From Lophius americanus (Eukaryota > Chordata > Actinopteri > Lophiiformes > Lophiidae): a stretch of 64,000 bases of DNA. Shown in pieces: positions 23,299 to 33,825 of the stretch. Under the pieces are notes generated by a model. That model made no database searches. It saw nothing but the letters and a program-made list of their open reading frames with translations, and was not told the DNA's origin. The stretch lies in contig JBBDHG010000015.1 of assembly GCA_037951165.1 (NCBI GenBank), positions 1,659,501 to 1,723,500 on the forward strand, written 5' to 3'. Within the stretch, counting starts at the first letter, position 1, and each line of letters opens with the position of its first letter. The position numbers were made by a program, and so were the translations under genes.

Positions 23299-23342
23299 CG
23301 GTTCCCTTTCAGGGTCACCGTGGCGACCCTGAAAGGGAACCG
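23299..23342. repeat. Perfect 18-bp inverted repeat with 8-nt loop
   Basis: CGGTTCCCTTTCAGGGTC (23299-23316) is followed by 8 bases and its exact reverse complement (23325-23342). The sequence resembles the ends of a small fish DNA element containing 'ccctgaaagggaac'. It may be two element ends brought together by internal deletion. It is not followed by a T-run and is not a bacterial terminator. Confidence 0.85.
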
Positions 23343-23439
23343 GCCCAAGAAGAAGTAGATGTAGATTTTATCTCAATTACAAGCAGTTCAAAGAGCATCT
23401 GTGGTCAACATTTGACCGTAGCCTTCCTCTCCTAGTACA
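23343..23439. other. Short unique stretch
   Basis: Nothing recognised. Confidence 0.4.
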
Positions 23440-23550
23440 CAATAACAATTACTATTGAGGTTCTTTTTAATCAAGATATGGGCATATTATATTTTACTCT
23501 AGTAGTTCATTTTTTCTCACTAAAAGGGGGCTTTCGTAAAAAAAAACCTT
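23440..23550 (+). mobile_element. Foldback-family short fragment
   Basis: Forward-module words are present: 'atattttactctagtagttc' (about 23489) and 'ctcactaaaagggggctt' (about 23516). The copy is short and lacks terminal repeats. Confidence 0.55.
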
Positions 23551-23838
23551 ACTTTACTGTCTTCTTCAGATTTAACTCACTAGTGGGGAATTTTTGCAAA
23601 TAACACATCTTTTTAACCCCATATTTTCCAACCATATATGCTTAATGATGTTGCCCTGGTGATTACAATTCCACATTAGCAAACCTAAATGCACAACCAC
23701 AACATTATAATCATTTACTGGTTTTAATGTTTTGGCGGATGAGTGAACACCACATGACACCCTAATATTTTCATGTTTGCCTCGAACATCTTCGGATGTC
23801 TTATCTAAACAGAAAAAGATCAGTTTTCTTTAGAAAAT
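23551..23838. other. Stretch with a Tc1-like end fragment
   Basis: At about 23719-23750 the string TGGTTTTAATGTTTTGGCGG resembles the reverse complement of the 'cacaacattaaaacca' ends of fish Tc1-like elements. No coding sequence. Confidence 0.35.
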
Positions 23839-23889
23839 GATCAGCCACAACATTAGCACCAGGAGATGGTATATATGCTGTGGCTGATC
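23839..23889. mobile_element. Minimal TIR-pair remnant, 51 bp
   Basis: GATCAGCCACAACAT (23839-23853) and ATGCTGTGGCTGATC (23875-23889) are inverted repeats with one mismatch, separated by only 21 bp. The word 'cagccacaacatta' is a familiar end of fish DNA transposons, so this looks like both ends left after deletion of the interior. Confidence 0.6.
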
Positions 23890-24013
23890 CGTGAATCTAG
23901 TTATGAGCAGTTTAAAAATCAGCAAACTGTAGAATCCAATTTTGAGATCAATACCCATGACTCTTACACAGCATTTTTGGAATTCCATTGAATTCTGTCC
24001 TGTTGTTTGTAAA

Positions 24014-24047
<34 letters not shown>
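24014..24047. repeat. Homopolymer run of 34 G
   Basis: 34 consecutive G bases. Such a tract can fold as a G-quadruplex and is also a typical place for assembly error, so its length is unreliable. Confidence 0.95.
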
Positions 24048-24048
<1 letters not shown>

Positions 24049-24329
24049 AGACAGATGCTGTTGTATGAACGCATGGATGGGTGGACAAGGGTGACCCTAT
24101 GGCACCTATGGAGGCAATATTTTAAAAAGAAGAAAAAGAAAGAAGGAAAGCATTATTTCTGTATAGTGGAGAGCAATTCAAGTTTAATATTTACGTCACA
24201 CTTCTATTCTAACACTATCTTTCATATACAAGCTAGAAGAAAAATCCACATAATTTACAGTAAAAATACATCAGCAGGATTTCATCAGAAAAAAGTCTAT
24301 TGACATAAGTCATAGTCAATGGTCTAAAA
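24048..24329. other. Stretch without recognised gene
   Basis: An 82-codon plus frame here has a Lys run and no motif; it is probably chance. Confidence 0.4.
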
Positions 24330-24680
24330 AGACATCACGGTAATTTACCAGAAAATACGTTTTACTGCGTAGCCCTTCACAGGTATGTAAAGAAAAATGA
24401 CAGCGTTATGTTCTTGCTAAATGGTTAAAGTTCATTTTTACTATAAATTTTAATAACCGTAAATTTGGAATTTGAACAGAACGATGCTTAAACGATGATC
24501 ACGGGCTTTTGAAATTATGGAATATTTTTCATCTTTTCATCATAACTTTGTATTTTCTCTGTATAATCTGTTTTCAACATATTCTAGGGGTAATTCAAAG
24601 TGTCTACCACAATTTTAGCGTCTCGTAATGTTTCCATTTGACAGTTTTTACCATAATTGTAACGTGCATCAATATGCTGA
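24330..24680. mobile_element. MITE-like repeat (ACGGTAA family), copy 1
   Basis: The words 'cacggtaatttaccagaaaa', 'taaccgtaaatttgg' and 'cagtttttaccataattgta' recur in the related interval 43735-44215, where 'gcagtttttaccataatctc' is the matching end. The 'tacggtaaaatacc' vocabulary is common in fish non-autonomous DNA elements. No coding capacity. Confidence 0.5.
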
Positions 24681-25104
24681 TGTTAGTTGACTTTTATTTT
24701 CCGCCCAGCATGACCTCTTTCACCTGACCACCTGAAGTTATTTGAACACTGAAAACAAAGGCATGCTCAGTTAGAGTCAGGGATCATACTGGTGTGATCT
24801 CACATGAAAACTCTAACTTTTTGATTATTATTTATTTTATATACATCTTAATATACCTTAGTAATAATGTTATAACATAGTAATAACATTTTTACAAAGT
24901 GTCTTATTTTTAGTGTTTTAATTGTAGAAATGTGCTTTTCTTATAATTGTTACATGTTAAATTTGTTCCCTGCATTTCTCCCTGACAAATAAATAAATAA
25001 AAACATCTAAATTATATAGCTTACCTATTCTGTTGAAATAAAACTGTAAAGAAACGCTCTCTGGCGATGCAGATGATCCGACCATCCTGATGAGCAGACA
25101 TGCT
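24681..25104. other. AT-rich stretch
   Basis: Nothing recognised. Confidence 0.4.
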
Positions 25105-25560
25105 GTCTGCGTCTGTCTCCATTAGGTGGCGCTGTGTGCCAGCTCCTCCGTTTGACACCGTCCCACGCTGACATGCCTCACATCATGCAGAGTTGTCCAC
25201 GGCTGCCGGCCTCTGGAGGTGTGTCAGTGAGAACCCATGAGGCCGATGATGCAGAATCGGGGCCTTACGGTACAGCGTGGCTAACAATTAAACCAAAATG
25301 GCATCCTATTGCCATCCGGCCACACTTTCGCATCGGGGCAATTAACCTGCTTATAATACACTCAACACCAGTCCCCCCTCTCTCACCCACAGACACATAC
25401 GCAGCCTCCCCCCTCACTGAGCTAGCAGCCCCCCCGGCCATCGGAGAGCCATTGAATTAAAGGATGCTAGCAGAGATAGTTTAACGTAATGAACCATCAA
25501 GATGACGACTATTAAAGATGATTTGCGGCGTTCCCGTGCAGAGAGGAGACGGGGAGAGGG
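25105..25560. promoter_or_regulatory. Candidate conserved non-coding block
   Basis: Distinctly GC-richer and even in composition against AT-rich flanks, with no repeat signature. Contains AT cores such as 'ggctaacaattaaaccaaaa' and 'ggggcaattaacctgcttat' (homeodomain-like TAATT/CAATTA) beside GC-rich words. A plus frame of 108 codons spans 25134-25460 but shows no domain. Its Pro/Ser/Thr-rich end follows composition. The enhancer reading is inference. Confidence 0.35.
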
Positions 25561-26126
25561 ACTGGAGTTTTGGCTGATGATAGCGTTAACTCTTTATTCT
25601 CTCATTGTTGGTCAGATAAAGATTAGGATGCGCCTTTTTCCTCCGCAGACGGGAGGGATGTGATAAATGGAGCAAGTTTTGAAGGGTTGGGGGTAGGTTT
25701 GAAGAGACATGGCACATTAGGTCACTAACCAGTATTTCCCCAGCATGCATCTGGGATAAGCTTTAGCAGGAAAAGGAGTCGAGTTGAATAGGAGAAAATT
25801 GAGGAGAAAATTCTTTCAATTTTGGATTACTACACTGCAATACCCTACTTTATTGAAAAAATGAACCGAATCTGTTTCCTTTATAGAGCTGCTCAAATAA
25901 TGACATCATCTCCTCCACTATTCTGCAGTTTGTCACTAATCTACTATATTTCACATGAAGACACGATTTCCGAGTCCAAGCCCCGAGGACACCAAGATGA
26001 CAAAAGATACAGTATATTTTTATTATTGGAATATTTTTTTTGTTATTCAGCCACGTCCTGAAAGTCTATAGCATACATTTTTTCTGCAGCCTATTAACCC
26101 AATATACTGCACCTTTAGCTCACGTC
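25561..26126. other. Stretch without recognised gene
   Basis: Purine-leaning start, then AT-rich; no repeat or coding feature recognised. Confidence 0.4.
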
Positions 26127-26140
26127 TATGTATCTGTCTA

Positions 26141-26171
<31 letters not shown>

Positions 26172-26257
26172 GTCTGTCTGTCTATCTATCTGCCTATCTA
26201 TCTGTCTGTCTGTCTATCTGCCTATCAATCTGTCTGTCTGTCTATCTGTCTGTCTAA
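26127..26257. repeat. (CTGT/CTAT)n compound microsatellite
   Basis: About 130 bp of alternating CTGT and CTAT units with a few CCTA interruptions. A Leu-Ser-Val-Cys / Tyr-Leu repeat frame here is only its translation. Confidence 0.95.
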
Positions 26258-27381
26258 ATATTTTACTTTGTATAGTTTCTTGGATTTTGTGAAGTTCATA
26301 TGTCTTTTAATTATTTGTTTTTTAAACAATTTTATAGTCTTAGTTTTTGGTTAATTTATCTAAAAGATGCAGTTAAAATTTTCTCTTCCCAGTGCATCCC
26401 ACACAAAAAATTACCCTAAATTTACCGTGGTAAACATTATTTTGTGTAAAGTGTGACAAAATAAATGTAAAAAATTGATAGTATCAAGAAACATTTTACA
26501 ATCAACGGTAATCAATTTGTATCATCCACAATAAAGCAATCAAAATGCCCAGGGTATTATTTAATAATAACATTTTTTTTTTTTTAAACCATGTGGTTTT
26601 GGTGTAAAAGAAAAACAATAAATATCTGCTGAGGCAAAGAGTTTCTTTGATTTTCAATACTTGGCGATGTTGGCCAGCTTCTCCCAGTGAAGATTTTCTA
26701 TTTCACTACCACCCTTGTGTGGCGTTCAGGACTGTTGGAACCTTTTTCAATGTTAAATGAAGGAAAAGTGATTGGACAATTTAAATAGTTTATAACTGCT
26801 GGACTCGCGTACGGCTGAGGAATGTCTTTGGCGACTCATCAAGAAAATGCACTGGTCAGTTTTCACAGTCTTATACCTGCCAAACACTTCAGCCTGTGAC
26901 AAGACATTAGCCTCCGCTAAGCTAGCATGTAACGACTCAACGTGCCGCTTTCCCTGAACCTAATGAAATTAACTTTATATTTGAGGTTGTAACAGACATA
27001 AATAAATCGATGAAAATAGGAGCAGTGAGGCGTTTGTGTAATTATGCTTATATTACACATCTGGTGTTGGGGTCAAATGGAGCAGAGGGTGATAGAAAGG
27101 TAAATATTAGAAAATACTAAAAAAGACTTCATTTTCTTTCCATTATTATTTCTTTATCTCGTGTAATTCAGATACGGTGGCAAAGAAATTGCTGTTATTC
27201 CTGCATTATGTTAAAAACTAAATAATTTTGTGGGTCCATTAGAACCTTGAAAAAAAAAGCCGAAAACCACCTCATAGCGGATAAAATACAATATCAACAA
27301 AACATTAAATGTTCATCTGTTTAAAATGTTATTTGCAATATCTCTTTTTCAAAAAGCCCTGCTCAACTGCAATTTCACTTT
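26258..27381. other. AT-rich stretch, with a possible ACGGTAA-family fragment
   Basis: 26400-26520 contains 'aatttaccgtggtaaacatt' and 'caatcaacggtaatcaattt', suggestive of the family seen at 24330 and 43735. The rest (26520-27381) shows nothing specific. Confidence 0.35.
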
Positions 27382-27409
27382 AATATATATATGCATGTAA
27401 ATGTTCATG

Positions 27410-27467
<58 letters not shown>

Positions 27468-27476
27468 CACATACAT
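27382..27476. repeat. (TA)n microsatellite, two blocks
   Basis: Blocks of TA repeats at about 27382-27392 and 27409-27461, ending in 'cacatacacatacat'. Confidence 0.9.
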
Positions 27477-29088
27477 TGCATAATTATGTTTGTATATGTT
27501 GGATTTGCACATCCAAAACTATCCTCTGCTGCAAATCCTCCTCATTATAGTAGATGTGTATTTGTTTTTTCTACATCTATGCTACATTTTCTTGACTGCA
27601 TGTTTTACACCAGATTCCCAAGTCAAATTCCATCCAAGAATCAGAATCGGAATCAGCTTTACTGTCCAGGTATGGACCATTTAAATAAATTACTAAATGT
27701 GCTTCTGGCTGTCGTATATGTTTGCTGTATAGGTAATATATGTTTATATTTTTAGTATATTGGCGCTACATGGCACTTTAATTGTAAGTATGACATACTG
27801 ACTGATATAGAGAGATAGCATAACGAATTTCACATGAAGCCTTTGCGTGAAACTTAAATGTAAATTTTTCTTTTTAGAGGTATCTGACATTGTTAAGTCC
27901 AGCTAAAAGTATATCTATATCTAATTCTGATCTGGAAGTCATAATTCACCCATTTCAGAGCGCAGATATGATCGTGACACCATGTAGCTTTTATTTGACC
28001 GGTGGTCCAGAAGATGAGTTTCATTGTGTGCTTGTTCTGTATATTCTTTCTTTACCGCAGATAGGAGGGTTTTGATTACAATATATAACAGAGAATGTGC
28101 TCATTCTGATTCAATTTCAAAAGTTAATGTGTACCAGAGATGAAAATGTTTTGTTTGATTTGGTCAAATTAATTAAAAAAATTTGTTTTTTGATTTCCAA
28201 AAATTTCCCCCAAAAATGTACCGACAAGAAAAACAAATGTCGTTGGTAAACCTGCGTCCAGTAATGCAGCTTTGGCAGAGTCTGGTAGATGCATCATCTC
28301 TGTTTGGTATAAGTTACTGTATATTTCACACCAGAGGAATCCTAAGCAGTGTTACATCCTCATGTGGAATCTGGATTCTGAAGGAAGAACCATCCCACAA
28401 TAAGATCCGGCTGGTAATATTATTCATTTTATTCATCATTTCAGACATGCTACTTGTTGACTGTGAAAAACAGAATATTCTCACCCTGTTAAAAAATCCA
28501 GCTTAGAAAAATAGCAAAAGAACAATGAATAGAAGCTCTTCCTATCTTGTAATAATTAATAAACAGAATCTGATCCGCCGATTATACAGGTCAAACTTTA
28601 CTTCATAAGAATTCGACCTGATCTCTCCACGAGAGTTTGTCTTCAATCAGAATACCTCAGAAACATGCAGCGGAAACTTTGATTATTTCTTCATTATGAA
28701 TATAAAGTTAAATATTTACTTTGTCATATTGTTTATTATCTACAGATGACATGAAATCTGTTTCTGTGACATTTAAAGACAATCTGTTGGTACCAAACCA
28801 TATTAAACAGTTGAGAATGTCGATTTAAAGTTAAAGAGTTAAAGAGTTGATTTAAAACTTTGATGAGAGTTGTTAGATCTCTATTTCAGCTAAAAAGGTT
28901 TAAAAATGTACTTAAGCCAGTAATGCTTAATTAAAAAAAAATGTTATTGAAACATGTGAGTCGCCACCTTTTGCTGCATCTCTAGTCACATTTATTTACT
29001 TTTACTGTACTTTAGTGTATTATTACATGTTTGTCATCATTTTGTTTCTAATCGTTTCTCTTCAAACACCTTCAGAATGTCTCCTATA
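27477..29088. other. AT-rich stretch without recognised gene
   Basis: 1.6 kb of AT-rich sequence. A 107-codon plus frame at 28183-28506 ends in a hydrophobic stretch, but it lacks any motif and has no upstream signals. It is read as chance. No repeat family recognised. Confidence 0.4.
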
Positions 29089-29166
29089 GATCTATCTATC
29101 TGATCTATCTATCTGATCTTTCTATCTGATCTATCTATCTGATCTATCTATCTGATCTATCTATGT
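29089..29166. repeat. Six-unit 13-bp tandem repeat
   Basis: Six consecutive copies of GATCTATCTATCT: units at 29089, 29102, 29115, 29128, 29141 and 29154, with single changes in the third and last. It looks like a CTAT microsatellite captured as a 13-mer higher-order unit. Confidence 0.9.
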
Positions 29167-29749
29167 AGTCGTGAGAAGGTTTTAGATTCCAAACCCTTAT
29201 GTAGTTAAAATAAGATTAGAAAGTGATATTGATTTTGAGATGAAATATGTCTTTGAGTTGGTCGAGAATACTCATATTGAACATTTGATGTATTTCACAA
29301 ATTTAACAAGATAGATTGTCAGGATTGATTATCTAAAAACGAGTCTCTATATCTCACCGACACGCCATTTGTTAAGTGATTGTGTCTTACTGGACTGGAA
29401 GTTGGTGAAATGAGTTTTTGGAGTGTAATAAAGTCTCCCAGTTCACTCACTTGACATTTTATAAAGAATCTAAATCAAAGCTGTTTGGATTATAGAAGGA
29501 TGTTGTGTGTTTTAACTTTACAGCTATTTTGTAGTATGAGGTATAAAAGTATGAGTTAAGTGTGTACCGTTTGTATCAGTGGTGACCAAGAAGTTGAGCT
29601 AAACTTTTTCTGTTTCTGTCAACCTAATTATAACCAGGCCTACGCTGAAGTCATAAAAATAAAATAATAGTAAATATAATAATAAAAATAACATTTGCCC
29701 TAACCCAAGGATGAGGGCAAAAGTTATGTCCAAAAAACAGGGTTTTTCC
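29167..29749. other. AT-rich stretch without recognised gene
   Basis: Nothing recognised. Confidence 0.4.
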
Positions 29750-30172
29750 ATTAAAGAAAAACTCCACCTCGTAAAATAGGATATATTAGAGTGAATTATG
29801 AGGTAATTATATATAGATGTATACAAGATAGATATCCTCAAGTTGATTCACATGCACCCAATTTGGATTAAATCAGAGCAATGGTTTGGAAGTTATGTCT
29901 GAAATACATTGTTATACATAAAAAAGCCCCCGTAGTTGGATAAATTGAGTTATAATAGTAATATATGATATATACAAGATAGATATCCTTTGTTTGATTC
30001 ATCTATACCAAATTGGAACTAAATTCGACAAATGGTTAGGAAGTTATACCCCGGAAAACAGTGTTTTCGTAAAAAGATTCTCCCCCTAGTGAGTAAAATA
30101 TGAACTACTTTGAGTTATCGCATTAACATGAAGGATCTGGGGCAGCGGACACCTACGTAAACTTTACTTATT
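29750..30172 (-). mobile_element. Foldback-family copy, reversed modules
   Basis: Two reversed modules are seen: 'tttggattaaatcagagcaa' at about 29863 and 'ttggaactaaattcgacaaa' at about 30013, a spacing of about 150 bp. Further family words are 'ctccccctagtgagtaaaat' (30081) and 'gagttatcgcattaacatga' (30113). It ends with 'actttacttatttag', the alternative terminus shared with the copy at 22700. Confidence 0.75.
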
Positions 30173-30189
30173 TAGTTTTTAATCTCTGT

Positions 30190-30900
30190 AAAGAGATATT
30201 TTCTGTGAATAAATGTCTCTATAATCGATTTGCCACCTTTTTTGACTCCATCGTTTCAGTTTTAAAAGCGAGGTGTCTGCAGCGTTCGAAGCTCTCTGGC
30301 TGCGTAGTAGCTCTGAGATGTAGACATTTGCAGCCGCGTACTCCCTCCACCTCGACTACACGCGCCCCTGCTGCGACTCCTGTTGTGATGCAGGCCTCGT
30401 CTCTCAGCCTTTATTTACAGAAGCATGAATGTAAAGACCACAGGGCCCCTCGCCACCGTCTGCAGACCTCACTCAATCTCCCAATATCTCTGCAAGCAGA
30501 AGACCAGATTGAATTTTCCCTCCCGAGTTTCCCGGAAAGAGAGCGGGCGCCACTGGAGGATTCTTCCCTCTCTCTGCCTCCTGCTGCGGCCCTATAGATG
30601 CACGCCTCAGATATGACGGCGATGGCGTTGATGGTGCAGCAGCGCTCTGGACTCATTTTTGATTTTACATCTGTTCTACGGTGGGAATTCACGGATAAAC
30701 AAAAGAAGGTCCATCTGGAATGGAATGCAGTGTCCTCGGAGAGCAGCAGCGTGTTTTCTAGATTGGAGTTTTTATAGCTGATCTCCAGCATGGAGATAGT
30801 TGCACAAAAGGAACAAAGCGCTCTGTGTTTGCTTTGACATTCTTTGATATTTTCAGAGCTAATTTTCCCCATTGTTATTCCAGCTACCACTGTGGCCTAT
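30190..30900. promoter_or_regulatory. Candidate conserved non-coding block, GC-rich
   Basis: One of the most GC-rich unrepeated intervals in the window. It contains the longest non-repeat frames: 130 codons plus (30205-30597) and 159 codons minus (30411-30890). Neither has a recognisable domain, the two overlap antiparallel, and high GC lowers stop frequency, so both are probably spurious. The interval could be a regulatory block or an unrecognised exon. 'aagaccagattgaatttt' and 'ttgatggtgcagcagcg' are examples of its mixed words. Confidence 0.3.
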
Positions 30901-30933
30901 CTGTGTGTGTTTGTGTGTGTGTGTGTGTGTGTT
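30901..30933. repeat. (GT)n microsatellite
   Basis: About 33 bp of GT repeats with one TTG interruption. A short (CT)n tract follows at about 30979-31003. Confidence 0.9.
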
Positions 30934-31599
30934 CTGTAAGCAGGATAGAGAATAAATATTTACCATCTGTGTTTTTCCCTCTCTTCTCTCTCTCTCTCTC
31001 TCTGTCGCAAGATTCTAGCACTCTTTTTTTCTTTTTTTTTTTTATCAGTGCTGGAGTTCAGCCATGGGCCTTTTTAATTTTCTGCTTTTGTGTTTTTAGC
31101 TGAGATTGACAGGCTGCTCTCTCCCTGGAGCATTGTTCTATTAATCTGTTTAATATGCTACAGAAACATTCGAGTGCCGGAACAGGCAGCCGGGGTAATG
31201 GAATCGCAGCAGGTAAAGGGGGGGCTTGCATATCTGACGGCTGGAAAGGGGGCAAAGGGAAGCACAATAGTCAGCTCGGCGTGGCGCGGTAACAGCGTTT
31301 GAATCCCCACTTCCCCACCTGATGACCTTGTGTGGATAGACAGGCAGATGGACAATGTGCCCACCATTGGCGGCTGGTGGGTTTAAAATTTTGGGAGGAT
31401 GTAGATTTTTTTTAAAAAACAAGTCAGAGAATTTAAGCTTTCTTTGCCTACGTAAGACAAATGAAATGATAAAATACTTTTATCCAACTGCTAAGCTAAC
31501 TGCTAAAGCTTGCCAAATTAAATTTGTCTGGGTAAAGGCCAAAATTATATATATTCCTCTGGTGCCCACTCATGTGTAGTTGAAACTCACAATCCCGTC
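30934..31599. other. Stretch without recognised gene
   Basis: Pyrimidine-rich at 30975-31045. 31080-31300 is even in composition and could belong to the neighbouring candidate regulatory blocks. A short tRNA-like B-box string (AGCGTTTGAATCCCC at about 31293) may mark an old SINE but is too short to call. Confidence 0.3.
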
Positions 31600-32420
31600 C
31601 CTCATCATTCCCCATTTTCCCGTGCAGATTCTTCATAAGATGCACAGTTAAAGCAGTCCTCACTGACTTCCAGCCTGTTTTCTTCAAGCTCTGAACTGCA
31701 ACGGCGCGGCTGAGAGTGATTGGTGATCACGAGGTATCGAGAAGAGACTGCCAGCCGAGCGCTATACGCTGAAAACGGCAGGTAAATGCCAGTGTGTAAT
31801 TGTACGGCTCCTTTCCTCCGTTCTTTTTTCCTCATCATGCCCCCTCCTGCCGAGGCAATGAGTTGTGGTTTAATTAACTCTGCTTTAATGGGTGCACAGC
31901 AAGAAAGAGGTAGGGTGGAGGAGGGTTGGAGGTCGCAGGTTTGAGACGTGTGGTGTTCTGTAACGACACCGTCACAGAGATAAGACGCTGTTCCCTCCGA
32001 CAGAAAGCTCTCCACTGTGACAACCCGCCACGCCTAAAAACAGTGGACACTGTGCCGAGAAGATGGCAGTCCGGCTTGCAGGATAGCGAGTGAATAGCAG
32101 AGTGCTAATGACATAAGAAGGAGATAAGCATGCACAGGAATTCATCCTCCAAGCCTTTATAGTCTGGCAGACAAGGTCTAACCTCGTTTTATCCTCCACG
32201 TAACGCAGGGAGCGTAATGGGCTGATACTCTGACTCGGGTTAAGCTTTTGATCAGGCTGTTATCCCTGATTGGCCTGGGGATGAAAAACAAAGGACTTGG
32301 TTTTTGGAGCGCAATGAAACTAAGAGCAAAGATATTCACGGGAGAAGGATTTGTCACTTTTGCTTTTCCTGGATCTGACAGGGAGGAGCTGAAATAAAAC
32401 AAGATCAAACAATTCTACCA
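31600..32420. promoter_or_regulatory. Candidate conserved non-coding block
   Basis: Even composition, no repeat recognised, with homeodomain-like words ('gtggtttaattaactctgct') flanked by GC-rich text. Frames on the minus strand (136 codons at 31605-32015) have no motif. Inference only. Confidence 0.25.
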
Positions 32421-32629
32421 ACTGCCATTTGCAGTCAATCCCTATCGCACAAGGCTCTTATTACAGAACATGCGTGTGGAAATTATACACATGCATAACA
32501 AAGGATTAATTTTCTGGAGTGGGAGGGGTGCCGAGAAGTTAAGTCTGTGTTAGGAGCTGCAAACATCACATCCAGCTACTAGATGATTGCATTTGGGGGG
32601 CACTATTACGGGTTTATAGTATTTGCTTC
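32421..32629. other. Short unique stretch
   Basis: Nothing recognised. Confidence 0.4.
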
Positions 32630-32770
32630 TCCAATTTGTTTTCAGGCATAGTAGATGGAACTTGCCAGTCGACGGTTCAATCCCCAACCTATGCTGCCTA
32701 CATGTCACAGAGTCTAGTTGCAAGTTACTGACACCCAAACTGCTGCCAGTGGCTGTTAAATGATTGCATT
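32630..32770 (+). repeat. Degenerate tRNA-derived SINE
   Basis: 'cgacggttcaatccccaacc' (32671) is a tRNA B-box-like string, followed by 'ctgcctacatgtcacagagt', 'ttactgacacccaaactgct' and 'agtggctgt'. This order matches a common fish SINE ('ggttcaatcccc ... tgtcgaagtgtccttgggcaagacactgaaccccaaattgct ... ggctgt'). The copy is old and short. Head and tail not delimited. Confidence 0.6.
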
Positions 32771-33024
32771 GCTGGATATTGGTATTCGAAGCTAAGGGTG
32801 CTTAATTTAGCCTCCTCTGTGTTAGTGGGTGAATGCAGCGTGGATGTTTTTAAGCCCTTTGAAAGGTAGGGGTAACATATATTTGCCACAGTTCTGGTAC
32901 ATTATATGGTACAGACTGGGCAAGAAGGAGACAGAGAGAGAGCTTGAACACATCAGCAGCACAATGTGAATCTTTTTAATCGCAAACCAAATGTCTGAGG
33001 TTAGCTCAAACTGTTAACACATTA
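32771..33024. other. Short unique stretch
   Basis: Nothing recognised besides a (GA)n run near 32930. Confidence 0.4.
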
Positions 33025-33474
33025 TATCCCCTAAAAGTTGGGGATTTTGTGGAATCGGCAACGCTGCTGCAGATCCACCCTGATACTTCAAAAATTGTAT
33101 TATGGATAATTTTTCAAATCTTTGGGAAAGGTTTGTTTTATATTTCCGACTCTAAGGGGAGCTTTATTGCCAGATGGTTTTGGGTTATAATTTCTCAACC
33201 ATTGGTCTGAATTTGGTGCTTATGAAGTAACTTGATGAGATAAATCTTTTGCATATCATGTTTTTTATTCCAATAATTCATATTCCACTTACTAAGGGGA
33301 GCTTTTTTTATGAAAAAGTCTCTTTTATGGATGTGGCGCCCTTAACATCGGTCCGATATATTTGCTGCATATGAATTGGACTTGTATATATCATATTTTA
33401 CTGTAATTGTTGAAGGATCTGCGGTGGCGTACTGTGGAAATGACGATTACATAACATCCCTGACTTTTAGGGCA
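33025..33474. mobile_element. Foldback-family copy, compact with both ends
   Basis: The left end TATCCCCTAAAAGTTGGGGA then TTGTGGAATCGGCAACGCTG, and the right end (reverse complement TGCCCTAAAAGTCAGGGATG then TTATGTAATCGTCATTTCC), are inverted repeats of about 50 bp. The words 'gcagatcc' and 'ggatctgc' sit symmetrically inside. The interior of about 0.35 kb has two forward modules ('aaggggagctttattgcc', 'aaggggagcttttttta') and no reversed half. This shows that the family includes short MITE-like forms. Confidence 0.8.
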
Positions 33475-33825
33475 TGAGATAAAGGAACAATCAAATTCAG
33501 GTAAAGATATACATACAAGATCAATATAGGAGAAAGTCCAATCTCCATACCTTAATTAGTTCAGATGCAGATACGCACATGTTGTGTATTGTGTAATTAA
33601 CTGAAGTAATTACCATCACATCGCAACATTGCTGAAGCAGGTTTTGCCAGTTTATTGCAAAACCTGAATATTTGAGGGTAAAGTGGAGCGAAACAACAAT
33701 CAATGATGTCAAGCCGCTGGCACTGGCCCTTTGGATTTGTACTAGTCAGTTTGGGGCTTGCTGGGTATATATTCCCTTTGTAGCATCATCTTTTTATGCT
33801 TTTCCACAGAAACTGTCAACTGACC
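33475..33825. other. Stretch without recognised gene
   Basis: Nothing recognised. Confidence 0.4.

Noticed and set aside
23299..23342. Rho-independent terminator
   Set aside because: No T-run follows and the context is eukaryotic; the hairpin is better read as transposon ends.
26040..26354. 104-codon frame rich in Leu-Ser-Val-Cys and Tyr-Leu
   Set aside because: Translation of the CTGT/CTAT microsatellite.
28183..28506. 107-codon plus frame with a hydrophobic C-terminal part
   Set aside because: No domain, no splice or promoter signals, AT-rich context; a chance frame is the simplest reading.
29089..29166. CRISPR-like array
   Set aside because: Units are contiguous 13-mers without spacers; it is a microsatellite-derived tandem repeat in a vertebrate genome.
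31605..32015. 136-codon minus frame
   Set aside because: Located in even, GC-richer sequence with few stops by chance; no domain or exon signals recognised.
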